6,022 nt of DNA from Flavobacteriales bacterium (GCA_018664745.1 JABJNS010000076.1:1-6022); one strand, 5' to 3'; positions 1 to 5,845 are shown, numbered from the stretch's first letter. The notes: generated by a model from the letters alone, not told the origin. A program made the numbers and translations.

Positions 1-16
1 ACTGAGCTACTCTCGC
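1..16 (-). tRNA. 5' end of a tRNA, probably tRNA-Gly (partial)
   Basis: Read on the minus strand, this edge fragment begins GCGAGAG (a 7-nt acceptor strand at 16-10), then TA, then GCTC (5' half of a D-stem at 7-4) and AGT. This is the canonical start of a bacterial tRNA, 18 nt downstream of tRNA-Tyr and in the same orientation. The acceptor sequence resembles Bacteroidota tRNA-Gly as I remember it, and Thr-Tyr-Gly is a familiar order in the group. The anticodon lies outside the window, so the amino acid is an inference, whereas tRNA identity as such is well supported. Confidence 0.65.
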
Positions 17-34
17 ATTACCATTTGTTTGGTG

Positions 35-116
35 TGGGGAGAACAGGATTCGAACCTGTGAAGGCGTAGCCAGCAGATTTACAGTCTGCCCTCGTTGACC
101 GCTTGAGTATCTCCCC
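35..116 (-). tRNA. tRNA-Tyr (anticodon GTA)
   Basis: This is an 82-nt tRNA with a long variable arm, as expected for bacterial tRNA-Tyr. On the minus strand the acceptor strands GGGGAGA (116-110) and TCTCCCC (42-36) pair perfectly, with discriminator A at 35. The D-stem is CTC/GAG. The anticodon stem GCAGA/TCTGC holds the loop CTGTAAA, with GTA at 82-80. A 13-nt variable arm follows, then the T-arm ACAGG-TTCGAAT-CCTGT. The CCA end is not encoded: the bases after the discriminator read CACC. It lies 4 nt downstream of tRNA-Thr and is probably cut from the same precursor. Confidence 0.97.
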
Positions 117-120
117 CATG

Positions 121-194
121 AGCCGATAGAGGGACTCGAACCCACGACCTGCTGATTACAAATCAGCTGCTCTAGCCAGCTGAGCTATATCGGC
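121..194 (-). tRNA. tRNA-Thr (anticodon TGT)
   Basis: This is a 74-nt class I tRNA. On the minus strand the acceptor GCCGATA (194-188) pairs with TATCGGC (128-122), with discriminator T at 121 and no encoded CCA. The D-arm is GCTC-loop-GAGC. The anticodon stem CTGAT/ATCAG holds the loop TTTGTAA, with TGT at 160-158, which reads ACA threonine codons. The T-arm has the usual GGTTCGA core. It is the first gene after the promoter at 247-277 and probably heads a Thr-Tyr-Gly tRNA transcript that continues past the left edge. Confidence 0.97.
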
Positions 195-246
195 TTATAT
201 TAAATTAATGTATATTTAAATGAACTATCCCCTTTAAAATGGGCTG

Positions 247-277
247 CAAATTTATTAAAGTTTTTAATACAACCAAT
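247..277 (-). promoter_or_regulatory. Bacteroidota-type promoter for the tRNA-Thr/Tyr/Gly transcript
   Basis: On the minus strand, TAAATTTG (254-247) matches the Bacteroidota -7 element TAnnTTTG exactly. A 19-bp spacer separates it from ATTG (277-274), a one-mismatch version of the -33 element TTTG. Transcription would start a few bases downstream, around 240-243, giving a leader of about 45-50 nt before tRNA-Thr for RNase P to remove. The bases after the -7 element read CAGCCCA and are identical to those at the rpsU promoter. The rest of the 195-326 gap is AT-rich, with no gene and no convincing hpf terminator. Confidence 0.72.
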
Positions 278-326
278 TAAAAAGAAAAGTTTTTTTTAAA
301 TATTTAAATCGAGAAGATTTTTGAGC

Positions 327-614
327 TTATTTTTCCTTGTGTTTCAGGATTTGTTTACGCAAAGCTTGGGAAGCTAAATCAGCTGATTCTTCAAAAGAAT
401 CAGCTTGTTTTTTTGCAAAATATTCACCCAATGAAGAATGAAGTTTAATTTCGACAATCTTATTATCATAAGACTCTGGCTTATCCACCTTTAAATATAC
501 ATCAGCATTAATAATACTATCATCTATAGAAATCAGTTTTTCAACCTTTCTATTTATAAAGTCTTTTAATTCTTTGTCTGCCGAAAAATGAACTGCTTGT
601 ATTTGAATATTCAT
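327..614 (-). CDS. hpf: Ribosome hibernation-promoting factor, short form (HPF/RaiA family)
   Basis: The 95-residue product belongs to the HPF/YfiA(RaiA) family. These proteins bind the 30S decoding region and the A/P tRNA sites and silence idle ribosomes in slow growth. The N-terminus (MNIQIQAVHFSAD, then a lysine-rich helix at about 14-30), the central strands (about 36-61) and the C-terminal helix (about 71-94, ending in a basic KQILKHKEK) fit the beta-alpha-beta-beta-beta-alpha fold. The protein stops where the single domain ends, so it lacks the C-terminal dimerisation domain of long HPF. The ATG lies 11 nt after the xerC stop with no Shine-Dalgarno motif, so the two genes are probably co-transcribed. 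The tRNA promoter lies downstream. The family call is firm; the hibernation mode (70S or 100S) cannot be read from sequence. Confidence 0.93.
   Translation of the reverse strand: MNIQIQAVHFSADKELKDFINRKVEKLISIDDSIINADVYLKVDKPESYDNKIVEIKLHSSLGEYFAKKQADSFEESADLASQALRKQILKHKEK
381..405. repeat. Perfect 11-bp inverted repeat with 3-nt loop inside hpf, T-rich on the plus side
   Basis: AGCTGATTCTT (381-391) and AAGAATCAGCT (395-405) are exact reverse complements separated by CAA. On the plus strand the stem is followed by TTGTTTTTTT within 405-414, so it looks like a Rho-independent terminator antisense to hpf. On the hpf mRNA it would form a strong hairpin over codons 70-78 (QADSFEESA). A 12-bp palindrome, AATCAGCTGATT (377-388), overlaps its left arm. 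The structure is seen directly; any function is inference, because the codons sit in a conserved part of the protein. Confidence 0.6.
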
Positions 615-625
615 AATATATTATT

Positions 626-1495
626 TTACGCTCTTGGATGAGCTTGTTTATAAACTGTTTTTAATTTTTCAATGGTATTGTGAGTATAGACTTGAGTAGC
701 ACTTAGATTTGCATGCCCCAACAATTCCTTTATTGCATTAATATCAGCACCATTATTTAACATATGTGTTGCAAATGTATGCCTTAATATATGTGGACTT
801 TTCTTATTCACGCTACTAATTTCGCCTATACACTTGTTAACTAGACGGTACACTAGTTTAGTATACAATTTCTTCCCGTCCAAATTAGTAAAAAGAAACT
901 GATTTTGTTGATTTTTTTCAATAAAATTACTTAACCCCACTAGCACACTAGAAGATAAAGGAATAAGTCGCTCCTTATTTCTCTTCCCTAAAACCTTAAT
1001 TAATTGGTTTTGAAAGTCAATATCGCTAATTTTAATATTTATAAGTTCTGAAAGACGAATACCAGTAACATAGAATAGCTCTATTATTAACTTATTTCTT
1101 TCTCCAATAAAACCTCCTTCAAACTGCACCTCATTTAATAAGGATTCAATCTGATCTTCTTCTATAAAAACAGGTAGTCTTTTTTTGGATTTTGGAGCAA
1201 CCACCTTCATCATAGGGTTTTCTACAATGACTCCTTCCCTTATTAGGAATTTAAAATAGGATTTTAAAGTGGATATTTTTCGATTAACTGACCTAGGATT
1301 TACTCCTTTTTCTAACAAAGAAGCTATCCATGTTCTGATTATCTGAAAACGAACTTCATCAATATCATCAGTAATTTGGAATTCATCAGCAAGAAAAGTG
1401 GTAAACTGATTTAAATCGGTAGTATATGATTTTACAGTATGCTCAGAAAATCTTTTTTCAGAAGATAGATATATAATGAATTTATTTTTGGACAT
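626..1495 (-). CDS. xerC: Tyrosine recombinase of the XerC/XerD family
   Basis: The 289-residue product is a full-length Xer-type site-specific recombinase of the kind that resolves chromosome dimers at dif with its partner Xer protein and FtsK. The N-terminal SAM-like core-binding domain spans about 1-90 (FIIYLSSEKRFSEHTVKSY). The catalytic domain spans about 107-285 and holds the whole active site: R147 (TGIRLSEL), K171 (LGKRNKERLIPL), H235 and R238 (SPHILRHTFATHML), H261 (LLGHANLSATQVYTH) and nucleophile Y270. The ATG at 1495 is the only credible start: the frame upstream reaches a stop without another start codon. The gene sits between rpsU and hpf, a position I recall as conserved in flavobacteria, which argues for a housekeeping Xer protein rather than a mobile integrase. 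The rpsU terminator ends directly at its ATG, so expression probably depends on read-through. Assignment to XerC rather than XerD rests on context only. Confidence 0.93.
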   Translation of the reverse strand: MSKNKFIIYLSSEKRFSEHTVKSYTTDLNQFTTFLADEFQITDDIDEVRFQIIRTWIASLLEKGVNPRSVNRKISTLKSYFKFLIREGVIVENPMMKVVAPKSKKRLPVFIEEDQIESLLNEVQFEGGFIGERNKLIIELFYVTGIRLSELINIKISDIDFQNQLIKVLGKRNKERLIPLSSSVLVGLSNFIEKNQQNQFLFTNLDGKKLYTKLVYRLVNKCIGEISSVNKKSPHILRHTFATHMLNNGADINAIKELLGHANLSATQVYTHNTIEKLKTVYKQAHPRA

Positions 1496-1541
1496 AAAAA
1501 AACCTTTAAACTTGTAACGAAATTACAAATAAAAAGGTTTT
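1496..1541 (-). terminator. Rho-independent terminator of rpsU, abutting the xerC start codon
   Basis: On the minus strand AAAACCTTT (1541-1533) pairs with AAAGGTTTT (1507-1499). Inside it, past a 4x4 internal loop, TTGTAA (1528-1523) pairs with TTACAA (1517-1512) around the loop TTTCG. The descending arm runs into seven consecutive T residues (1502-1496), and the next three bases are the xerC ATG. It lies 21 nt past the rpsU stop codon. The stem is AT-rich, which suggests partial termination that lets some transcripts continue into xerC and hpf. Confidence 0.75.
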
Positions 1542-1562
1542 ATAATTATAAAAAATTATTTT

Positions 1563-1754
1563 TTATTCCATATCTCTAAGAAGCGCCTCAGAGTATGCTG
1601 CTTTTTGCATCTTAACACGATTTCTTTCAGTCGGTTTTATGTACTGCTTTCTAGCTCTTAATTGTTTTAAAGTTCCTGTTTTTAAGAATTTTCTTTTGAA
1701 ACGCTTAAGGGCTCTATCAATATTCTCTCCGTCTTTTACTGGTATTACTAACAT
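1563..1754 (-). CDS. rpsU: 30S ribosomal protein bS21
   Basis: The 63-residue basic product matches Bacteroidota bS21: MLVIPVKDGENIDRALKRF at the N-terminus, arginine/lysine-rich helices, then TERNRVKMQKAAYSEALLR. bS21 sits on the 30S platform, and in this phylum it helps hide the anti-Shine-Dalgarno tail of 16S rRNA together with bS18 and bS6. Tyr54 falls at the position I recall as contacting that tail in Flavobacterium johnsoniae. The frame stays open to an ATG at 1799, but the start used here is the ATG at 1754: it gives the family N-terminus, and the upstream 15 codons overlap the promoter. The leader reads AAATTTAAAAAGAAAT before the ATG, A-rich with no GGAGG-like motif. A hairpin terminator follows the gene. 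Confidence 0.95.
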   Translation of the reverse strand: MLVIPVKDGENIDRALKRFKRKFLKTGTLKQLRARKQYIKPTERNRVKMQKAAYSEALLRDME

Positions 1755-1776
1755 ATTTCTTTTTAAATTTGGGCTG

Positions 1777-1807
1777 CAAAAATATAAATAACTTTGCAAT
1801 TAACAAA
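1777..1807 (-). promoter_or_regulatory. Near-consensus Bacteroidota promoter for rpsU
   Basis: On the minus strand, TTTG (1807-1804) and TATTTTTG (1784-1777) match the -33 (TTTG) and -7 (TAnnTTTG) elements exactly, with a 19-bp spacer. Transcription should begin near 1770-1773, giving a leader of about 16-19 nt before the rpsU ATG at 1754. The -33 element lies only 3 bp beyond the acyl-CoA dehydrogenase stop codon. I see no terminator for the upstream operon here, so read-through into rpsU is possible. The bases after the -7 element, CAGCCCA, repeat at the tRNA promoter. Confidence 0.85.
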
Positions 1808-1809
1808 CA

Positions 1810-2949
1810 TTATCCTATAATTTGTTTTGCAATTACTAATTTTTGTATTTCTGAGGTCCCTTCACCAATAGTACACAGCTTAGAATCACGATAAAAACGC
1901 TCCACCGGAAAATCCTTAGTGTAACCATAACCACCTAGAACTTGCACAGCATCAGTCGCTACTCTTACTGCTACTTCTGATGAATAATATTTTGCCATTG
2001 CTCCTTCCAAAGTCATACGCTCTCCTCTATTTTTTTTATCAGCAGAATTGTAAATTAATAGTTCTGAAGCCTCAATTTCAGTTGCCATATCGGCTAATTT
2101 GAACGCAATGGCTTGAAACTGTGCAATTGGCTTACCAAACTGCTCACGCTCTTTTGCATATTGTTTAGCAGCATAATATGCTCCTTTTGCAGTGCCTAAT
2201 CCTAAGGCTGCAATGGAAATTCTACCACCATCCAACACCTTCATAGCCTGAATAAAACCATCACCTACTTCTCCTAAAATATTTTCTTCTGGCACACGAC
2301 AATTATCAAAAATAAGTTCAGCAGTTTCTGAAGCTCGCATTCCTAATTTATCTTCTTTTTTTCCTGAAGTAAAACCAGGAGTACCTTTTTCCACCACAAA
2401 AGCAGTCATTCCATGAGAATCACCTTTTTCGCCCGTTCGCACTATAACTACTGCAACATTACCTGAAATAGCATGGGTAATGAAATTCTTAGCTCCATTT
2501 AACACCCACTCATTACCATCCTTAACTGCAGTAGTTGACATCCCACCTGCATCTGAACCTGTATTATGCTCAGTTAATCCCCAGGCACCAATCCACTCAG
2601 CAGAAGCAAGTTTTGGCAACCATTTATTCTTTTGCTCTTCATTTCCGAATTGTAAAATATGACCTGTACACAAAGAATTATGTGCCGCCATAGAAAGTCC
2701 AATTGAAGGATCTAAAATTGATAACTGCTCAATAGCCGTTACATATTCAGTATATGAAAAACCAGAACCACCATATTCAGTAGGGACTAACACTCCCATC
2801 AAACCCAACTCTCCTAACTTTTTAAATACATCAACTGGAAAAGTTTGATTATCATCCCACTCACGCACAAAAGGAGTAATATTTTGTTTTCCAAACTGCT
2901 GAATCATATCAGCAATCATTTTTTGATTTTCGTTAATTGTAAAATCCAT
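1810..2949 (-). CDS. Acyl-CoA dehydrogenase, short-chain/butyryl-CoA type
   Basis: This 379-residue cytoplasmic FAD enzyme should oxidise an acyl-CoA to the trans-2-enoyl-CoA and pass electrons to electron-transfer flavoprotein, in fatty-acid or branched amino-acid degradation. The N-terminal helical domain spans about 1-118. The beta-domain carries the flavin/substrate motif GLTEHNTGSDAGG (124-136). The C-terminal helical domain includes the FAD-contact segment REQFGKPIAQFQ (268-279) and QVLGGYGYTKDFPVERFYRD (336-355), which fits the second family signature. E363 in IGEGTSEIQ is at the catalytic-base position of short/medium-chain enzymes. The length is typical and nothing is missing. The ATG directly follows the apt stop (TAAATG), implying coupled translation. 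The exact chain-length or branched substrate cannot be assigned from motifs. Confidence 0.95.
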   Translation of the reverse strand: MDFTINENQKMIADMIQQFGKQNITPFVREWDDNQTFPVDVFKKLGELGLMGVLVPTEYGGSGFSYTEYVTAIEQLSILDPSIGLSMAAHNSLCTGHILQFGNEEQKNKWLPKLASAEWIGAWGLTEHNTGSDAGGMSTTAVKDGNEWVLNGAKNFITHAISGNVAVVIVRTGEKGDSHGMTAFVVEKGTPGFTSGKKEDKLGMRASETAELIFDNCRVPEENILGEVGDGFIQAMKVLDGGRISIAALGLGTAKGAYYAAKQYAKEREQFGKPIAQFQAIAFKLADMATEIEASELLIYNSADKKNRGERMTLEGAMAKYYSSEVAVRVATDAVQVLGGYGYTKDFPVERFYRDSKLCTIGEGTSEIQKLVIAKQIIG

Positions 2950-3477
2950 TTAATATTTTTTTAAACTAATTATTTCTTTTGAATATTTTGCTAATTTCTC
3001 ATTCCCTTTTAGAAAATCCAAACTAATAACAAAAGCAAAACCAGCAACTTTTGCTCCTAACTGTTGTATTAATTCTGATGCAGCACAAGCTGTACCTCCA
3101 GTAGCCAATAAATCATCATGCACTAATACATTCCACCCTTGCTTTATATCCGATTTATGCACTTCTACTTCAGCTGAACCATACTCCAAATCGTACTTAT
3201 ACTTTAAGGTTTCTCCTGGCAATTTCCCAACTTTTCGTATTGGAATAAAAGGGACGCCCATTTTATTAGCCAACAAAAAACCAAACAAGAACCCTCTACT
3301 TTCTACACCAACAATTGCATCAATTTTGAGATGCGACAATTCAGCAGTAAAAGCATCAACAATCTGAGAAGACAACTCAGGGTTTAACAACAAAGTTGTA
3401 ATATCCTTAAAGTTAACTCCTACTTTTGGAAAGTTAGGTACCTCCCGAATTGCTGCATCTAATTTTTCGCTAATCAT
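2950..3477 (-). CDS. apt: Adenine phosphoribosyltransferase
   Basis: The 175-residue cytoplasmic enzyme salvages adenine by joining it to PRPP to give AMP and pyrophosphate. Family features run in order: the N-terminal IREVPNFPKVGVNFKDIT (10-27), VGVESRGFLFG (57-67), the flexible-loop segment RKVGKLPGETLKYKYDLEYG (81-100), and the PRPP-binding motif VLVHDDLLATGGT (117-129) with the acidic pair D121-D122. His120 stands just before that pair, where many homologues have a hydrophobic residue; I take this as a lineage variant. The length is close to the usual 170-185 residues. The ATG overlaps the end of the upstream helix-hairpin-helix gene by 8 nt and the stop touches the next gene's ATG, so it is an internal member of the operon. 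Confidence 0.95.
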   Translation of the reverse strand: MISEKLDAAIREVPNFPKVGVNFKDITTLLLNPELSSQIVDAFTAELSHLKIDAIVGVESRGFLFGFLLANKMGVPFIPIRKVGKLPGETLKYKYDLEYGSAEVEVHKSDIKQGWNVLVHDDLLATGGTACAASELIQQLGAKVAGFAFVISLDFLKGNEKLAKYSKEIISLKKY

Positions 3478-4336
3478 GGGTTTTTAAATAGGGTGCAATT
3501 TTACGAAATAATTCAGGGCTAATCGGTTTGATTTTACGAATATCTTTAAGCTCTTTAAAATCGCCATGTTGTTTGCGGTAATTCACAATCATTTTTGCTT
3601 GCTTGTAATTCAAGTACGGATGAACTTTCAATTTTTCCAACTTAATTGTATTCACATTAATCTTCCTTATATATAATGTGTCAATGGAAGTTTGTTTTTT
3701 CAACTTTTGAATTTCCAAATTTTCTAAACCCCATATTTCAGTGAATTGAGTATAATCCCTAAACCCTCCTAATTCCTTTCTGTACTTTAAAATTTGTTTA
3801 GCATAAAATGGACCAATCCCACTTATGGATACGAGTTGTAAACTATCTGCCTGATTCAGTTCAACTATTTCCTTTATTGCTTTTGGTTTCTCAAGCCCAC
3901 CCCTAACCCCTCCCAAAAGGGGAATGGTTGTAGGAATTGAGATATACTTTTCAATCCTATTGTAAAATTCATCACTGATTGCAAAGCAATCTTTTAAATC
4001 TGTTTTAGTTTTAAAAGTAGCTCCACTTTTTTGGAAATTTCTAAGTGTATTTAATCTTTTTTCAGACAAACCTAAAGCCAACCAACCTTTATCATTTAAA
4101 GTATTAGGATTAAAATAGAAAAGCGAATCTTTTTGTTTTTCAATAATAGGTTCTTGCTTATATTCCAGTTCAGCAAGTGCTTTTTCAAAAGCAGAAAAAT
4201 CAGTTTTACTTTCTTGTTTTAATAAATATGAAAACTGATAAAATAAAACCAGTAACAATAAAAGACAAGAAAGGAGCAAAATACCATTTCGCTCCTTCTT
4301 ATTAAACTGAAAATAGTCTTTTAATTTTCCAATCAC
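3470..4336 (-). CDS. Membrane-anchored protein with three helix-hairpin-helix regions
   Basis: The 288-residue product has a short basic N-terminus, one strong membrane segment (about 18-37, leucine-rich), a linker, and three ComEA/PulK-like helix-hairpin-helix regions: about 75-132 (FNPNTLND...GLSEKRL), 158-219 (VELNQADSLQLVSISGIGPFYAKQI) and 224-284 (KINVNTIKLEKL...NYKQAKMIVNYR). The middle one has the best GIGP hairpin. Such domains bind DNA non-specifically or mediate protein contacts. The family is common in Bacteroidota and I know of no established function; a role in DNA handling at the membrane is a guess. The start is GTG (4336-4334), sharing its first base with the TAG stop of the symporter gene. 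A glycine-rich stretch at 137-149 is encoded by a GC-rich repeat-like segment. Confidence 0.85.
   Translation of the reverse strand: MIGKLKDYFQFNKKERNGILLLSCLLLLLVLFYQFSYLLKQESKTDFSAFEKALAELEYKQEPIIEKQKDSLFYFNPNTLNDKGWLALGLSEKRLNTLRNFQKSGATFKTKTDLKDCFAISDEFYNRIEKYISIPTTIPLLGGVRGGLEKPKAIKEIVELNQADSLQLVSISGIGPFYAKQILKYRKELGGFRDYTQFTEIWGLENLEIQKLKKQTSIDTLYIRKINVNTIKLEKLKVHPYLNYKQAKMIVNYRKQHGDFKELKDIRKIKPISPELFRKIAPYLKTHD
3896..3923. repeat. GC-rich interspersed-repeat-like segment inside the HHH gene
   Basis: The plus strand carries a C-rich run with the core CCCCTAACCCCTCCC (3900-3914), then AAAA, then GGGGA, which stands out from the surrounding AT-rich DNA. The arms TCCC (3911-3914) and GGGA (3920-3923) can pair around a short loop. 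The composition and the CCCCTAACCCC...GGGG pattern resemble dispersed palindromic repeats that I recall from Bacteroidota and cyanobacterial genomes. In the protein it reads as IPLLGGVRGGL (138-148), lying in the linker between the first and second helix-hairpin-helix regions, without breaking the frame. Only one copy is in the window, so repeat status is unproven. Confidence 0.55.
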
Positions 4337-5844
4337 TATTTGAATTTTTTAATCACTCCTGTTTTTAATTTATCAAAGTAAGTATCTAAATCCAAACGAA
4401 CTTCCTTAGATAGAATAAGTAATCCTAAGATATTTGGAAAGGCCATAGCCAATATCATCATATCAGAAAAGTCGAGTACTGCCCCTAGTTTTACGGAAGA
4501 ACCAATCACAATAAAAATAAGGAATAATAATTTATACGAGTATTCTGAAAGTTTACTTTTTCCGAATAAAAACTCCCAAGATTTAAGACCGTAATATGAC
4601 CAAGAAACCATAGTAGAAAAAGCAAACAGGAATATTGCCACCACTAATAAATAAGGGAACCAAGAGAATACTGAACCAAAAGCCTGAGAAGTCATTTGAG
4701 CACCTTCCACCCCTTGCACATCATGGAAACCTGTAATGATTAATACCAAAGCCGTCATAGTACAAATTACAACTGTATCAATAAACGGTTCCAACAAAGC
4801 AACAATTCCTTCCGAAACTGGCTCGTTAGTTTTAGCTGCCGCATGGGCAATAGATGCTGAACCAACCCCTGCTTCATTAGAGAAAGCTGCCCTTCTAAAC
4901 CCTTGAATCAACACCCCAATAACACCACCAAAAGCAGCATCAGGAGCAAAAGCACCTTTGAAAATCATGACAAATACATTTCCTATTTCTGTTATATTTA
5001 ATAAAATGATAATTAATGCCGTTCCAACATATAATGCTGCCATAAAAGGAACAACTTTTTCTGTAACATTTGCAATAGACTTTATCCCACCAATAATTAC
5101 TGCACCAACTAAAATAGCTAAGATTAAACCAAACATTGGTCCGTTACCCGCCAAAACAGGAAACTGCCCTGAAAGTTGTGCGTAAGCTTGGTTCGCTTGG
5201 AACATATTACCACCACCAAAAGAACCACCAACACAAAGGATTGCAAAAAGGACTGCCAATACTTTTCCTAATCCTCCCATCTTATACTTTGCTAAACCAT
5301 CACGCAAATAATACATAGGCCCTCCAGAAACTTCTCCATTTGCATCTATCTTACGATATTTAACACCTAATGTACATTCTACAAATTTAGCTGACATACC
5401 AAGTAATCCTGCTACTATCAACCAAAATGTAGCCCCAGGACCACCAATAGAAATAGCGATAGCCACCCCTGCAATATTACCCAAACCAACAGTTGCCGAA
5501 AGGGCAGTAGTTAAAGCTTGAAAATGAGAAACCTCTCCTTTATCATTAGGATCATCATAATCTCCTTTAACCAAACCAACAGCATGTTTAAATCCTCTAA
5601 TATTGATAAACTTCATTTTAAAAGTAAAATAAATAGCCCCAAAAACTAACCAGATTACAACAATAGGCACATCAGCCCCTACATCAAAACCAAAGAATTT
5701 AATTGGGTCCCAAAATATAACAGGAACTAAATAATTATCTACTAAGGGTTTGAAAAATCCATCAATAGTTTCGCTTAAAGTTTCTGCTTGTACTGAGATA
5801 AAAGAAGTCATCATAGCAGTGAATAGTAAAAGTTGTTTTTTCAT
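4336..5844 (-). CDS. Sodium:alanine/glycine symporter (AGCS family)
   Basis: The 502-residue inner-membrane transporter belongs to the AGCS family, which imports alanine or glycine with Na+ through a LeuT-like fold. Diagnostic segments are TALSATVGLGNIAGVAIAIS (113-132), GGPGATFWLIVAGLLG (134-149), SGGPMYYL (173-180), RRAAFSNEAGVGSASIAHAA (317-336) and EPFIDT (352-357). About ten to eleven hydrophobic helices follow between about 58 and 480. Residues 1-20 (two lysines, a hydrophobic core, then SVQA before E21) look like a cleavable signal peptide, which would place the mature N-terminus outside. The helix at 134-149 departs from the classic family signature. The ATG lies 1 nt after the upstream stop; the TAG shares one base with the next gene's GTG. 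The family is firm; the substrate is inferred. Confidence 0.94.
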   Translation of the reverse strand: MKKQLLLFTAMMTSFISVQAETLSETIDGFFKPLVDNYLVPVIFWDPIKFFGFDVGADVPIVVIWLVFGAIYFTFKMKFINIRGFKHAVGLVKGDYDDPNDKGEVSHFQALTTALSATVGLGNIAGVAIAISIGGPGATFWLIVAGLLGMSAKFVECTLGVKYRKIDANGEVSGGPMYYLRDGLAKYKMGGLGKVLAVLFAILCVGGSFGGGNMFQANQAYAQLSGQFPVLAGNGPMFGLILAILVGAVIIGGIKSIANVTEKVVPFMAALYVGTALIIILLNITEIGNVFVMIFKGAFAPDAAFGGVIGVLIQGFRRAAFSNEAGVGSASIAHAAAKTNEPVSEGIVALLEPFIDTVVICTMTALVLIITGFHDVQGVEGAQMTSQAFGSVFSWFPYLLVVAIFLFAFSTMVSWSYYGLKSWEFLFGKSKLSEYSYKLLFLIFIVIGSSVKLGAVLDFSDMMILAMAFPNILGLLILSKEVRLDLDTYFDKLKTGVIKKFK

Positions 5845-5845
5845 A

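Noticed and set aside
281..326. Possible hpf terminator or regulatory site, including the palindrome TTTAAATATTTAAA at 295-308
   Set aside because: The sequence is nearly all A and T, so symmetric arms are expected by chance. There is no GC-containing stem with a clean U-tract on the coding strand.
839..858. Inverted repeat AACTAG...CTAGTT inside xerC
   Set aside because: Only 6 bp per arm with an 8-nt loop in coding sequence (codons around KLVYRLVN). It is compatible with chance and has no T-run or other context.
121..1495. Integrase next to tRNA genes, suggesting an integrated mobile island
   Set aside because: The recombinase is a full-length Xer-type protein lying between rpsU and hpf, an order I recall as conserved core synteny. 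The tRNAs are intact, there is no visible duplicated tRNA 3' end as an attachment site, and no phage or cargo genes are present.
1563..1799. A longer rpsU frame of 78 codons starting at the ATG at 1799
   Set aside because: The extra 15 residues are not part of bS21, and the region encoding them overlaps the -7 element and the predicted transcription start, so they would not be on the mRNA. The start at 1754 gives the normal family N-terminus.
2480..2662. Short plus-strand open frames opposite the dehydrogenase, and similar ones at 4958-5185 and 5136-5318 opposite the symporter
   Set aside because: They lie wholly antisense to conserved, clearly coding genes, have low-complexity or unrecognisable products and show no promoter. 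They are frame shadows.
3114..3123. His120 in the apt PRPP motif (VHDDLLATGG) as a possible loss-of-function change
   Set aside because: The essential acidic pair D121-D122 and the following ATGGT are intact, and I recall His at this site in Bacteroidota Apt proteins, so it looks like lineage variation.
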